Part shown: in pieces, positions 54,513-63,383 of the stretch
How positions within the stretch are numbered: the first letter of the stretch is position 1
Layout: each line of letters opens with the position of its first letter
Translations under genes and position numbers: made by a program
Notes under the pieces: generated by a model
The model's database searches: none
What the model saw: only the letters and a program-made list of their open reading frames with translations
What the model was told of the DNA's origin: nothing
Assembly: GCA_022647575.1 (NCBI GenBank)
Contig: JALCKY010000001.1
Span: forward strand, 1-64,000
Origin: Lachnospiraceae bacterium
GTDB lineage: Bacteria; Bacillota; Clostridia; Lachnospirales; Lachnospiraceae
Length of the DNA stretch: 64,000 bases
Direction of reading: 5' to 3'

Positions 54513-55168
54513 CAATCCTTTCAAGGATTCTCTGCCTCGTGATCGGATATGCCTTCGGAATCTTCCAGTCAGCCTATATTATCGGCAGGGCCAAGGGAAT
54601 CGATATCCGCAAGGTCGGTTCCGGAAATTCCGGCACGACGAATGCGCTTCGTACGCTGGGAACCAAAATGGGCCTCCTCGTATTTGCCCTTGATTTCCTG
54701 AAGGTCATTGCGGCCATCCTGATCTGCCGCGCGCTGTTTGCAAACGGCGACATCGGCATCGGACGCATGGTGACGCTCTGGACGGGTCTGGGATGCGTTC
54801 TGGGCCACAACTTCCCCTTCTATATGAGCTTTCACGGCGGAAAGGGAATCGCCTGTACGGCAGCCATTACCGTCATGTTCAGCTGGCAGCTGACGATTGC
54901 CGGCGCCATAGTCTTTTTTGTGAGCGTGATCCTTACCCATTATGTTTCACTGGGATCCCTGCTCGGAACCCTGACCGTGCTGATCGGCGGCGTCATCATG
55001 GGAGGCATGGGACTGCTTGTTCTGACGCAGGCACAGTATGTGGAAATGATCCTTCTTCTCGTCATCCTGGTCGGAATGGCCTGGTATCTGCACCGTGCCA
55101 ATATCATGCGTCTCATTCAGCACAATGAACGGAAAACTTATTTCGGCAAACACGAAGACCATCCGTAG
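54509..55168 (+). CDS. plsY: Glycerol-3-phosphate acyltransferase PlsY
   Basis: Membrane enzyme that uses acyl-phosphate to acylate glycerol 3-phosphate, the first step of phospholipid synthesis. It is 219 residues with five or so hydrophobic helices. The conserved motifs are GSGNSGTTNALRTLG, CVLGHNFPFYMSFHGGKGIA and a third Gly-rich loop. It is last in the DUF512-der-plsY operon and is followed by a bidirectional terminator. Confidence 0.95.
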   Translation: MTILSRILCLVIGYAFGIFQSAYIIGRAKGIDIRKVGSGNSGTTNALRTLGTKMGLLVFALDFLKVIAAILICRALFANGDIGIGRMVTLWTGLGCVLGHNFPFYMSFHGGKGIACTAAITVMFSWQLTIAGAIVFFVSVILTHYVSLGSLLGTLTVLIGGVIMGGMGLLVLTQAQYVEMILLLVILVGMAWYLHRANIMRLIQHNERKTYFGKHEDHP

Positions 55169-55177
55169 AAGACATAA

Positions 55178-55205
55178 AAAATCCCCGGCAGGATGCCGGG
55201 GATTT
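55178..55205. terminator. Bidirectional terminator between plsY and the aldo/keto reductase
   Basis: AAATCCCCGGCA pairs with TGCCGGGGATTT around GGA. The A run on the left gives a T run for the minus strand, so it best terminates the reductase transcript and may also stop plsY. Confidence 0.85.
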
Positions 55206-55237
55206 CATGACTTTCAGCTTTGCACTGCAGCTGGCAG

Positions 55238-56056
55238 TCAGACCAGCATGTCTTCCGGAATGCTAGCGCTGCGGTAATTTTCATTCATGCTGTCGATCGC
55301 CTGCATATCCATTTCGTCAAGCTCGAAATCGAAGATCTGCGAATTGGAAAGGATGCGGTCCACATGGACGGACTTGGGAATGACGCAGATGTCTTTCTGG
55401 AGCATCCAGCGAAGGCCGATCTGAGCCGTTGAGCGGTTGTATTTCTCAGCCAGGCTGATCAGTACCGGTTTTTCCAGATAAGCTCCTCTGGCAAGCGGAG
55501 CATAGGCCTGAACGGCAATACCGTGATTCTGGCAGAAGAGCCGGAGGCTGTCCTGGTTCCAGAGCGGATGGTACTCGATCTGATTGACCGCCGGAACGAT
55601 TTCGCAGACGTTCAGGATATCCTGAATCTGGATCTCATTGAAATTGGAAATGCCGATGGCCTTGGCCCTGCCGGATTTGCAGATGCCTTCCAGCACTTTC
55701 CAGGTTTCGACGTAGCAGCCAGGAACCGGCCAGTGAATGAGATAGAGGTCCACGTAATCGAGACCGAGACGTTCGAGGCTTCTGCTGAACGCATCTTCAA
55801 CAGCACCGAGACGCTGGGCATTGTTCCATACCTTGGTCGTCACGAAAAGTTCTTCGCGCGGGATGCCGCATTCACGGATTCCCTGGCCGACGCCTTCTTC
55901 ATTTTTATAGGCGGACGCGGTATCGAAAAGACGATAGCCGACACTGACGGCATCTTTGATCGCGCTCTGGACTTCATTGTCTTCGGATGCCTTGTAGCAG
56001 CCCAGACCGAGGCGGGGCATGGCGGCACCGGTATTCAGAGTAATGGTCAGATCCAT
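55238..56056 (-). CDS. Aldo/keto reductase
   Basis: NADPH-dependent reductase of 272 residues. The tetrad is present: Asp and Tyr in LFDTASAYKNEEGVG, Lys in FVTTKVWNN and His in LYLIHWPVPG. NQIEYHPLWNQ and the phosphate loop VIPKSVHVDR fit the AKR5-type 2,5-diketo-gluconate-like branch. It probably reduces small aldehydes or ketones. It has its own promoter on the minus strand and a GGAGG site. Confidence 0.93.
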   Translation of the reverse strand: MDLTITLNTGAAMPRLGLGCYKASEDNEVQSAIKDAVSVGYRLFDTASAYKNEEGVGQGIRECGIPREELFVTTKVWNNAQRLGAVEDAFSRSLERLGLDYVDLYLIHWPVPGCYVETWKVLEGICKSGRAKAIGISNFNEIQIQDILNVCEIVPAVNQIEYHPLWNQDSLRLFCQNHGIAVQAYAPLARGAYLEKPVLISLAEKYNRSTAQIGLRWMLQKDICVIPKSVHVDRILSNSQIFDFELDEMDMQAIDSMNENYRSASIPEDMLV

Positions 56057-56082
56057 AAAATACCTCCGTACATAATCTATTT

Positions 56083-56110
56083 ATTTTACCATTTAAAAAT
56101 AACGATACAA
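56083..56110 (-). promoter_or_regulatory. Promoter for the aldo/keto reductase
   Basis: On the minus strand TTGTAT (complement of 56105-56110), 16 bases, TAAAAT (complement of 56083-56088). Confidence 0.5.
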
Positions 56111-56141
56111 ACAACTTAGTATTAAGAAAGTGTTAAGCCAA

Positions 56142-56390
56142 ATGAAGCTGAAAGTGACTGATTCCTACGGAAATGAAACTTTTCTTGAGGCAGAGGAAAA
56201 TGAATCTGTCTATGCCATGCTTCTCCGCCACCACATTGAACTGGATTCGCCCTGCCACGGGAACGGTTCCTGCCATAAGTGCCGTGTGACGGCAGACGGA
56301 GTTCCGGCTCTTGCCTGCGCACTGAAGGCAAAGGATGGAATGAGCATCCAGATCCCGAAAATGCAGGGAGTCCGCTTCCCAAAAAGATGA
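56142..56390 (+). CDS. Small [2Fe-2S] ferredoxin-like protein
   Basis: An 82-residue protein of the plant-type ferredoxin fold. Cysteines 38, 44, 47 and 59 lie in SPCHGNGSCHKCRV and LACALKA, the C-x5-C-x2-C plus distant C spacing of the fold. The length is short, so it is a minimal electron carrier. ATG 56142 is used; there is no strong ribosome site. It is upstream of fhs, which has its own -10 box. A partner enzyme cannot be named. Confidence 0.8.
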   Translation: MKLKVTDSYGNETFLEAEENESVYAMLLRHHIELDSPCHGNGSCHKCRVTADGVPALACALKAKDGMSIQIPKMQGVRFPKR

Positions 56391-56406
56391 CTCTGATGCG
56401 ATAATG

Positions 56407-56415
56407 TGCTAGAAT
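56407..56415 (+). promoter_or_regulatory. Extended -10 for the fhs operon
   Basis: TGCTAGAAT, an extended -10 without a clear -35, 33 bases before ATG 56448. Confidence 0.4.
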
Positions 56416-56447
56416 CGAATTATCTTTTTTTTAAGGAGTGCGGCAGA

Positions 56448-58157
56448 ATGAAACAGATGACGGACATAGAAATCGCGCAGAACACACCGATGCTTCCGAT
56501 CGGCGACATAGCAAAGAAAGCAGGCATTCCGGATGAATATCTGGAAATCTGCGGAAAATACAAGGCAAAGATCAACCCGAAGCTTCTAACGGAAACAGAA
56601 GGGAAAAAAGCTTCCCGGCTTGTCCTCGTCACGGCGATTACGCCGACGTCGGCAGGAGAGGGGAAAACTACGACGACGGTAGGCATTGCCGACGGAATGC
56701 AGATCCTCGGAAAGAACGTGATTGCCGCCCTGAGGGAGCCTTCCCTCGGCCCGGTCTTCGGACTCAAGGGAGGAGCAGCCGGCGGAGGCTATGCGCAGGT
56801 CGTTCCCATGGAAGACATCAATCTTCATTTCACGGGTGATTTCCATGCGATTACGGCGGCAAACAATCTGCTGGCAGCCATGATCGACAATTCCATCCAG
56901 CAGGGGAATCCGCTGAACATCGATCCGAGAAAAGTGACCTGGAGAAGATGCATGGACGTCAACGACCGCGAGCTCCGTTCCATCGTGACGGGACTCGGCG
57001 GAAAGGCAAACGGCAGTCCGCGCGAAGCAGGGTTCGACATTACGGCGGCTTCCGAAACGATGGCGCTGTTCTGCCTGGCTTCCGATCTTGAAGATTTGAA
57101 AAAGAGATGTGCCCGCATCGTGGTCGGCTATACTTACGGAAAAGCAAGCGAGCAGAAGCCGGTGACGGCAGGAGATCTGCATGCGGAAGGCGCGATGGCC
57201 GCGCTGCTCCGCGATGCCGTCATGCCGAATCTTGTGCAGACGCTGGAACATGCTCCGGCCATTATCCACGGCGGACCTTTCGCCAATATCGCGCACGGAT
57301 GCAATTCCGTGATTGCCACCAGGACGGCGCTTCATCTGGCAGACTATGTCATTACGGAAGCCGGATTCGGTGCGGACCTGGGCGCAGAAAAATTCTTTGA
57401 CATCAAATGCCGCATGTCCGGTCTTCGGCCGGATGCGGTCGTCCTCGTGGCTACCGTGCGTGCCCTGAAGCTTCACGGCGGTCTGACGATGCAGGATCTG
57501 GGGAAAGAAGACATGGATGCGCTGGAGAGGGGATTCCCGAACCTCATGCAGCATATTTCCAACATCACGCAGGTTTATCATCTCCCCTGCATCGTGGCCA
57601 TCAACGCCTTCCCGAATGATACCGAGCAGGAAACGGAATGGCTCCGCAAGCGCTGTGCGTCCACAGGCGTTGAGGTCGTCGTATCGAGAGCATGGGCGGA
57701 AGGCGGAAAAGGTTCCGTCGATCTTGCCAAAACAATCATCCGCATCTGCGAGACGCATCCCTACGAAAAGCTCGGGAAGGACAAATTTGATTTTGCCTAC
57801 GGCCTCGATCTGCCGATCACGGAAAAGATCGATACGATTGCCAAAAGGATTTATCATGCCAAAGGCACTGATTTCACGCCGGAAGCGAAGAAGCAGGCTG
57901 CCCAGCTGGAGAGCATGGGATACGGAAACATGCCTGTCTGCATCGCCAAGACGCAGTACAGCTTTTCAGACAATCCCAAGGCACTGTGCGCGCCGTCCGG
58001 TTTCAATATTACGGTGCGGAAGATCAAAGTCTCTGCCGGCGCAGGCTTCCTCGTTGCCCTGACCGGAGAAATCATGACCATGCCCGGCCTTCCGAAATCA
58101 CCGGCTGCCGAGCGAATCGACGTGGATTCCACGGGAAAGATCACGGGGTTATTCTGA
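56448..58157 (+). CDS. fhs: Formate--tetrahydrofolate ligase
   Basis: Activates formate as 10-formyl-THF with ATP. It is 569 residues; the ATG 56448 has AAGGAG. The nucleotide loop [20 protein letters not shown] (64-83), the segment [24 protein letters not shown] and [10 protein letters not shown]-like [13 protein letters not shown] are all present. The fhs, fchA, folD order is that of a clostridial one-carbon operon and is coupled by overlapping stop/start codons. In acetogens and purine or glycine fermenters it forms the methyl branch; no acetyl-CoA synthase genes are in this window. Confidence 0.96.
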   Translation: MKQMTDIEIAQNTPMLPIGDIAKKAGIPDEYLEICGKYKAKINPKLLTETEGKKASRLVLVTAITPTSAGEGKTTTTVGIADGMQILGKNVIAALREPSLGPVFGLKGGAAGGGYAQVVPMEDINLHFTGDFHAITAANNLLAAMIDNSIQQGNPLNIDPRKVTWRRCMDVNDRELRSIVTGLGGKANGSPREAGFDITAASETMALFCLASDLEDLKKRCARIVVGYTYGKASEQKPVTAGDLHAEGAMAALLRDAVMPNLVQTLEHAPAIIHGGPFANIAHGCNSVIATRTALHLADYVITEAGFGADLGAEKFFDIKCRMSGLRPDAVVLVATVRALKLHGGLTMQDLGKEDMDALERGFPNLMQHISNITQVYHLPCIVAINAFPNDTEQETEWLRKRCASTGVEVVVSRAWAEGGKGSVDLAKTIIRICETHPYEKLGKDKFDFAYGLDLPITEKIDTIAKRIYHAKGTDFTPEAKKQAAQLESMGYGNMPVCIAKTQYSFSDNPKALCAPSGFNITVRKIKVSAGAGFLVALTGEIMTMPGLPKSPAAERIDVDSTGKITGLF

Positions 58158-58789
58158 TGAAGTACGCAGAGCTTCCGGTTCAGGAGTATCTTTCAGAACT
58201 TTCGTCAAATGCACCTGTTCCCGGCGGCGGAGGGACGAGCGCCCTGACCGGTGCCCTGGCAGCTTCCCTCGGGAATATGGTCGGATCCCTGACCGTCGGC
58301 AAGAAGAAATATGCGGACGTGGAAGAGAATATCCGGGGACTCATGAAAAAGATGACGGAGATCCGGAATGATCTCATTTCCCTCATCGACGAAGATGCCG
58401 CCGTTTTCGAACCGCTTTCGAAGGCTTACGGGCTTCCGAAAGAAACACCGGAGCAGGCAGAGGAAAAAGAAAGAATCATGGAGAAATGCCTGAAGGATGC
58501 GGCGTCGGTTCCGGTCCGGATACTGGATGATGCCTCACAGGCCGTTCTTCTTCTTGAAGAGTTTGCCGAAAAAGGTTCGAAGCTTGCCGTATCCGATGCC
58601 GGCTGCGGAGCCTCCCTGTGCAGAAGTGCCATGGAAGGCGCGGCGCTCAATGTCTATATCAATACGAAAATGATGAAAGACCGTGCATACGCGGAAAAAC
58701 TCAACCTGCATGTGAAGAATGTGCTGGAAGAATATACCCCGAAGGCGGAAATGGTATATAATAGCGTAAGGGAAAGGCTGGGCGGCTGA
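58157..58789 (+). CDS. fchA: Methenyltetrahydrofolate cyclohydrolase (FchA-type)
   Basis: Cyclodeaminase/cyclohydrolase-family protein of 210 residues. The glycine-rich segment APVPGGGGTSALTGALAASL opens the helical bundle; [17 protein letters not shown] is the conserved N-terminus. Its ATG overlaps the fhs stop by 1 base (TGATG). It probably interconverts formyl-THF and methenyl-THF. FolD next to it often has cyclohydrolase activity too, so the two may share this step. Alternative: a formimino-THF cyclodeaminase. Confidence 0.9.
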   Translation: MKYAELPVQEYLSELSSNAPVPGGGGTSALTGALAASLGNMVGSLTVGKKKYADVEENIRGLMKKMTEIRNDLISLIDEDAAVFEPLSKAYGLPKETPEQAEEKERIMEKCLKDAASVPVRILDDASQAVLLLEEFAEKGSKLAVSDAGCGASLCRSAMEGAALNVYINTKMMKDRAYAEKLNLHVKNVLEEYTPKAEMVYNSVRERLGG

Positions 58790-59643
58790 TGGCTAAAATT
58801 CTGTACGGACCCGAGACGGCAAAAGCACTGGATGAAAAGACGGCAGAGCTCTGCACCGGACTGAAGGCACAGGGAATTGAGCCGTGTCTGGCCATCGTGC
58901 GTGTCGGTGAAAAAGAGGCGGACCTTGCCTATGAAAGAGGTGTGCTGAAGCGTGCCGAAAAAACAGGAATCCGCACGAAGGTCCTTTCACTTCCGGAAGA
59001 CTGTGCGGAAAGCAGCCTTCTTAATGAAATCAAGAAGCTGAATGAAGACCGGGAGGTACACGGAATCCTTCTTTTCAGGCCGCTGCCGAAGCATCTGGAT
59101 GAGGCAAAAATCATGAACAGCATTCTTCCGGAAAAGGATGCGGACGGTGTGACGGATGCTTCTGCGGTCGGCGTCTATACCGGAAGGGAAATCGGCTATC
59201 CGCCGTGTACGCCGGATGCCGTCATGAAGATTCTGGAACATTCCGGCTATGAAACAAAAGGCCGGCGCGCCGTGATTGTCGGAAGATCTCTCGTAGTAGG
59301 CAAGCCGCTGGCAATGATGCTTCTGAAGAAAGACGCCACCGTCACGGTCTGCCATACGAAAACGATGGATCTTGCTTCCGTCACAAAAGAAGCGGACATC
59401 GTGATTGCGGCAGCCGGACATCCGAAGACCATCTGCGCGGAGCATGTGCGCAGCGGTCAGATCCTGATCGACGTCGGCATCAATACCGACAGCGAGGGGA
59501 AACTGACCGGGGACATTTCTTTCGAAGAAGTCGAACCGATCGTCGAAGCAATTACGCCGGTGCCCAGAGGCGTCGGTGCGGTTACGGTATCCGTATTATT
59601 ATCTCATGTCGCACAGGCGGCGGAAAAGGAGATTGGGAAATGA
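58789..59643 (+). CDS. folD: Methylenetetrahydrofolate dehydrogenase/cyclohydrolase
   Basis: Oxidises methylene-THF and hydrolyses methenyl-THF. It is 284 residues, standard FolD. The catalytic-Lys helix is AYERGVLKRAEKTGI. The usual QLPLP reads FRPLPKHL, a variant I would note, followed by LPEKDADG. The NADP motif is VIVGRSLVVGKPLAMMLLKK with HTKT. Its ATG shares TGATG with fchA. With metF it feeds methyl-THF to metH. Confidence 0.95.
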   Translation: MAKILYGPETAKALDEKTAELCTGLKAQGIEPCLAIVRVGEKEADLAYERGVLKRAEKTGIRTKVLSLPEDCAESSLLNEIKKLNEDREVHGILLFRPLPKHLDEAKIMNSILPEKDADGVTDASAVGVYTGREIGYPPCTPDAVMKILEHSGYETKGRRAVIVGRSLVVGKPLAMMLLKKDATVTVCHTKTMDLASVTKEADIVIAAAGHPKTICAEHVRSGQILIDVGINTDSEGKLTGDISFEEVEPIVEAITPVPRGVGAVTVSVLLSHVAQAAEKEIGK

Positions 59644-60026
59644 AGAAGCTTGCAGTAGTCGATAAGAACAATTGCGCGGGATGTGAAAGCTGCGAGAGGG
59701 CATGTGCTTTGGCATTCTATAAAGAGGACAATCCTGATTACGCCTGCATTCATTTCCAGGATCTCGGCAACGGGAAGTTCAAGAATCTTACCTGCATTCA
59801 GTGCGGCAAATGCGCACGCGTCTGCCCGCAGCACGCCATTACCCAGAATCCAAAGGGCGTCTACATGGTCAACAAGACCCTGTGCATTTCCTGCGGCGAA
59901 TGCGTCCGCCAGTGCCCGATGCACGTCATGGTCCTGGTGCCCGGACATACGGCAAGCAAATGCATCGCCTGCGGCATCTGCGCAAAGGCCTGCCCGCTGA
60001 GCCTGCTGGAAGTACAGGAGTCATAA
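59640..60026 (+). CDS. Ferredoxin with four [4Fe-4S] cluster motifs
   Basis: A 128-residue electron carrier coupled to folD by an ATGA overlap. Four Cys motifs are visible: CAGCESCERAC, CIQCGKCARVC, CISCGECVRQC and CIACGICAKAC. This is the CooF/HycB-like electron-transfer subunit pattern. Its place at the end of the folate operon suggests it moves electrons for a methylene-THF or formate redox enzyme, but the catalytic partner is not in the window. Confidence 0.9.
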   Translation: MKKLAVVDKNNCAGCESCERACALAFYKEDNPDYACIHFQDLGNGKFKNLTCIQCGKCARVCPQHAITQNPKGVYMVNKTLCISCGECVRQCPMHVMVLVPGHTASKCIACGICAKACPLSLLEVQES

Positions 60027-60063
60027 TTATACAGCATTTCAGTCATTAAAACCTTTCAAGATG

Positions 60064-60122
60064 ACTGCGGAAACAGGGAATGTCCTGCTGAAGAGCAATT
60101 CCTTATTTCCGCAGTTTTATTG
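60064..60122 (+). terminator. Terminator of the one-carbon operon
   Basis: ACTGCGGAAA pairs with TTTCCGCAGT over a long internal stem-loop that also pairs AGGGAAT with ATTCCTT. TTTTATTG follows. It lies 38 bases after the ferredoxin stop. Confidence 0.8.
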
Positions 60123-60223
60123 TTATATTAAGAGAACATCTCGCGTACAGGCATGTATTTGAAGATTTGCACAATAAACCAAAGAATTTCAGAATAAATT
60201 TGAGCATATTTTCAAATAAGCAC
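60123..60223. other. AT-rich gap between one-carbon and pilus genes
   Basis: Apart from the terminator to its left and the pilin promoter to its right I see no gene, repeat or folded RNA motif here. Confidence 0.5.
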
Positions 60224-60251
60224 TTGCGGTGAAGGCCTATTGTGCTATAAT
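60224..60251 (+). promoter_or_regulatory. Promoter for the pilin locus
   Basis: TTGCGG (60224-60229), 16 bases, TATAAT (60246-60251) with an extended TGC. An 85-base leader with a GGAAC/GTTCC hairpin precedes the pilin ATG; it does not match a c-di-GMP riboswitch that I know. Confidence 0.6.
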
Positions 60252-60342
60252 AAAACCAATCGGAACACAACGTTCCCAAATAATTCCGCGGATCTCTAAC
60301 GTGGGGAAGAAGCGGAAAATAAAAAACGGAGGGTATTAAACT

Positions 60343-60847
60343 ATGTTCAAGAAACTCAATGATTTAAAGAAAAGCAAAAAGGGCTTTACACTTGTAGAAT
60401 TAATTGTCGTTTTGGTTATTCTGGCTATTCTGGCTGCAATACTGGTACCGACACTGTTGGGATATATTGATAAGGCAAGATCTGAAAAAGATTACGCAAC
60501 GGCACAGACCGTAAGAGTCGCAGCTCAGGCTGTAGTTGATGAAGAATATGGAAAAACAGGAAAAGATTTAGACATCAACAGGCTTTACTGCTGATATGGC
60601 TGCAAGAGCGCTTACTTTAGCCGGATCGACAAAAGTTGCGACTACAATCAACAACTTCTGCTTTAAAAGATGTAAAAACAACTGTTGACGGTAAAACTGT
60701 TTATATTAGTGCTGTCACATTAGGTGGTGGTACAGATACAAACAGTTGCTAAAAATGAAGTTGCATCGATTACGGTTTCAATTGATGGCAAAGGATATGC
60801 TTACGACTAGTACTACTAATGAGTGGAGCGCTACTACCATTTCTTAA
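60343..60847 (+). pseudogene. Type IV pilin, copy 1, four frameshifts
   Basis: Pilin subunit with a class III-like signal: MFKKLNDLKKSKKG then FTLVELIVVLVILAILA, with the prepilin peptidase site after Gly and the conserved Glu5. The helix ends in VPTLLGYIDKARSEK. The frame is lost after DLDIN at 60577-60580. The next frames carry GFTADMAARALTLAGSTKV, TSALKDVKTTVDGKTVYISA, TVAKNEVASITVSIDGKGYA and TTSTTNEWSATTIS, then a stop at 60845. Each of the four shifts (near 60580, 60653, 60741 and 60802) is one extra base. The joined product would be about 167 residues. As written it gives an 83-residue stub. A strong terminator follows. Confidence 0.82.
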
Positions 60848-60874
60848 GAATCATTCCGATGTCTCATTAATTTC

Positions 60875-60907
60875 AGCTCGCTGCCAGTTTGGCAGCGAGC
60901 TTTCTTT
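60875..60907 (+). terminator. Terminator after pilin copy 1
   Basis: AGCTCGCTGCC pairs perfectly with GGCAGCGAGCT around a 5-base loop, followed by TTTCTTT. Confidence 0.9.
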
Positions 60908-60947
60908 AAAAATTCATGTATCTGAATAATTATTATTGGTGGTGATT

Positions 60948-61485
60948 ATGATAAAAAACAATAAGGGGTTTACCCTGGTTGAGCTGATTGTAACTTTACT
61001 GATATTGGCTATCCTTGCCGCTATCCTTGTGCCGACACTGCTCGGTTATATCAATAAATCGAAAACTTCTTCTTTACTTGAAGAAACAAATCAGATCAGA
61101 GTTGCTGCCCAGGCCATGTATGATCAGGCGTATGGAAAAGATAAAATTAATTTTGGCAGTAGTACAAGACTATACAAATCGCGGAGCTATCGCATTCAGC
61201 AAAGAATATCCGTATAAAGATTACACAACTGCCCTTAAAAAATTAGCTGCCATGAAATCCGGCACATGCTGCTGTATTAAATATGCAGGCAACAGTTCAA
61301 CATCAGGAATTGGAAGTGTAGAAGCAATCCAATATTTTGATGGTCAAAACGGGTGCACCTTTTATGATGCTGAGTATTACACAGATGCAGACGAAGGACC
61401 CGAATGGTATCCTGTGCCTTCAAAGGAACTAATTAGCACGTACAATTGGGAAAAATCAAACACAGGATTGGAAAAAAAGCAATAA
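60948..61485 (+). pseudogene. Type IV pilin, copy 2, one frameshift
   Basis: A second pilin with almost the same signal and helix: MIKNNKG then FTLVELIVTLLILAILA and VPTLLGYINKSK. Its head region differs from copy 1: after DKINFGS one extra A at 61161 (AGT-A-GTA) changes the frame. Sequence continues as VQDYTNRGAIAFSKEYPYKD, GTCCCIKYAG and EYYTDADEGPEWYPVPSKEL to 61485. It has several Cys, unlike copy 1. The joined length is about 178 residues. The start is ATG 60948 with a GGTGG site. It is either a minor pilin or a broken major one. Confidence 0.8.
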
Positions 61486-61567
61486 TTCAACAAAACAGAT
61501 ATATATTTTTGCATAGCTTTTTATATTTTGTTTCTTTGATGAATCGGATTATTTTGTTTTATTAGCG

Positions 61568-61597
61568 TTGTTACATTATGTAAATTAGTAGTATAAT
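61568..61597 (+). promoter_or_regulatory. Possible promoter for the pilus assembly genes
   Basis: TTGTTA (61568-61573), 18 bases, TATAAT (61592-61597), 28 bases before GTG 61626. Confidence 0.45.
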
Positions 61598-61625
61598 ATT
61601 TTAATAACCATTCAAATTATCATCG

Positions 61626-62093
61626 GTGCCGCCATTGGATGAAGATGTTAAGAAAGTCAAAGTAGACAGATGGGGAAAAGTCAGGAAATGGATCCTTCTC
61701 ATTGTCCTGATTTTAATCGTGACGCTGCCTCTCGGCTTCCTGTGGACGGTCAGCGTGAACTGCCATACAGTTCTGCGCAAGGCAAAAAATGTAAGGATAA
61801 GCCTGATTCTCGAAGGGATTGAGTTTGATGCCAAAGGCGGAGCTCTTTACGATCCGACAAAGCCGGACGGATTCTGCGAAGGCGGTCTGGATGCAGTCCG
61901 CGAAACCTCCACGATGGACGGGGAAATCCGTCTGACAGGGTGGAATGACAGCGACAACAGCCCTCATTCTTTTACCTACCGCGAGGGCAATTATTACGCA
62001 GAGTTTACCGGAACGAGCCGGACGGAATCCTCCTGGAATGTATATTTCGACTGGAACGTGCTGCATTATGACGGAACGGATATTGCCGAGTAA
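61626..62093 (+). CDS. Single-pass membrane protein of unknown function
   Basis: A 155-residue protein between the pilins and pilC. A charged N-terminus is followed by one transmembrane helix (about 22-45, WILLIVLILIVTLPLGFLW) and a beta-rich outside domain with many Asp, Ser and Gly. I recognise no family. The start is uncertain: GTG 61626 and TTG 61635 both lack a ribosome site and no ATG fits, so the beginning may also be damaged. It could be a minor pilus component or belong to the pilus operon only by position. Confidence 0.6.
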   Translation: MPPLDEDVKKVKVDRWGKVRKWILLIVLILIVTLPLGFLWTVSVNCHTVLRKAKNVRISLILEGIEFDAKGGALYDPTKPDGFCEGGLDAVRETSTMDGEIRLTGWNDSDNSPHSFTYREGNYYAEFTGTSRTESSWNVYFDWNVLHYDGTDIAE

Positions 62094-62121
62094 CTATTGA
62101 TTCGACACGAAGGAAGACCGG

Positions 62122-63321
62122 ATGCCTCTTTATAAGTACAGAGCACAAACTGAAGAGGGAAAGCAGATCAGCGGAAAGCTGCAGGCTAATGACGAGCAGG
62201 ATCTTCACGAGAAGCTGCGCGCTCAGAAAATCATGCTGACCGACTCGAAAGCCGTCAGTGAAAAGAAATATTACCGCCTGCTGAAAACGAAGCAGCTGTC
62301 TGACTTTTCAAGACAGGTCGGAACGCTGCTGCATTCCGGAGTTTCCCTGGTCCGGGCTCTTAAGATTATCGCCGAAGACGAGGCAATCACTCCCGCAGAA
62401 CGGGACGTTTACAATCAGGTCCTGCAGTTCGTGCTTCAGGGGATTCCTCTTTCCGATGCCCTTGAGAAAATGAACGGCATTTTCCCACCCCTGATCATCA
62501 ACATGTACCGCGCCGCCGAAACTTCCGGCACGCTCGACCAGACGGCGCTTCGCATGGCTGAGCAGTACAGCAAGGAAGACCGGCTGCAGAAAAAAGTCAA
62601 AAGCTCCCTGCTGTATCCGAAGATACTGGCAGTCATGATTGTCGGTGTCGTGGCCATCATCATGGGATTCGTCATGCCGCAGTTCAAGGCTCTTTTTGAT
62701 GCAATGCCGAGCCTGCCTCCTGCGACGCAGCTTCTCTTTGCCATCAGCAATTTTGTGCAGACCAGATGGTATGTCCTGATCATCTGCATTTTCCTCATTG
62801 TCATCGGCCTGCGTTTCCTGTTCAAGGTGCCTGCCGTGAGATATGGATTGGACAGACTGAAAGTCCATTTACCGAAGTTCGGGAAAATGAACAAGGTCAT
62901 CTATACGGCTCATTTCGCAAGAACGCTGAGCTCGCTTTATTCCAGCGGCATCCCGATTGTCACATCCCTTGAAATTGCCAGGAAGACCATCGGGAATGTC
63001 TATATCGACAAGCAGTTTGATGAAGTAATAGCCCGGGTGAAAGCCGGCGACACTCTGAGCGACAGTCTGGAAAAGGTCGACGGTTTCATTAAAAAGCTGA
63101 CCTCTGCCATGCACGTCGGAGAGGAGACAGGCTCGCTGGATTCCATGCTGAATTCAACAGCCGATGATCTGGATTATGAAGCGGAAATGACCACCACGCG
63201 CATGGTGACTTTCCTGGAACCGATCATGATCGTCATCATGGCCGTGATCGTCGGGTTCATCATGATAGCCGTCATCACGCCGATCTACCAGAGCTATTCA
63301 TCCATCGGAGCGAACAGCTGA
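62122..63321 (+). CDS. pilC: Type IV pilus inner-membrane platform protein PilC/GspF
   Basis: Platform protein of the type IV pilus / type II secretion machine, 399 residues. Two homologous F-domains are present: the first around residues 60-185 (FSRQVGTLLHSGVSLVRAL) and the second from about 265 (FARTLSSLYSSGIPIVTSLE), with three transmembrane helices near 165-190, 210-235 and 365-395. The N-terminal MPLYKYRAQTEEGKQISGKL is typical. It recruits the PilB ATPase. The gene lies 28 bases after the unknown membrane protein gene and is followed by pilM. Confidence 0.93.
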   Translation: MPLYKYRAQTEEGKQISGKLQANDEQDLHEKLRAQKIMLTDSKAVSEKKYYRLLKTKQLSDFSRQVGTLLHSGVSLVRALKIIAEDEAITPAERDVYNQVLQFVLQGIPLSDALEKMNGIFPPLIINMYRAAETSGTLDQTALRMAEQYSKEDRLQKKVKSSLLYPKILAVMIVGVVAIIMGFVMPQFKALFDAMPSLPPATQLLFAISNFVQTRWYVLIICIFLIVIGLRFLFKVPAVRYGLDRLKVHLPKFGKMNKVIYTAHFARTLSSLYSSGIPIVTSLEIARKTIGNVYIDKQFDEVIARVKAGDTLSDSLEKVDGFIKKLTSAMHVGEETGSLDSMLNSTADDLDYEAEMTTTRMVTFLEPIMIVIMAVIVGFIMIAVITPIYQSYSSIGANS

Positions 63322-63383
63322 CATCATTAAAAAGGGTTTACGGTCAGGCAGAAGAGGCTTCACATTAAAGGAGCAAGAGCAGG

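Noticed and set aside
60252-60342. c-di-GMP riboswitch ahead of the pilin
   Set aside because: The leader has a small hairpin but none of the conserved GEMM core sequence.
4844-61485. Programmed +1 frameshifting as the cause of the shifts
   Set aside because: Sites share no common codon or stop context, and ATC AAC A in thrC is read without shifting, so I do not claim it.
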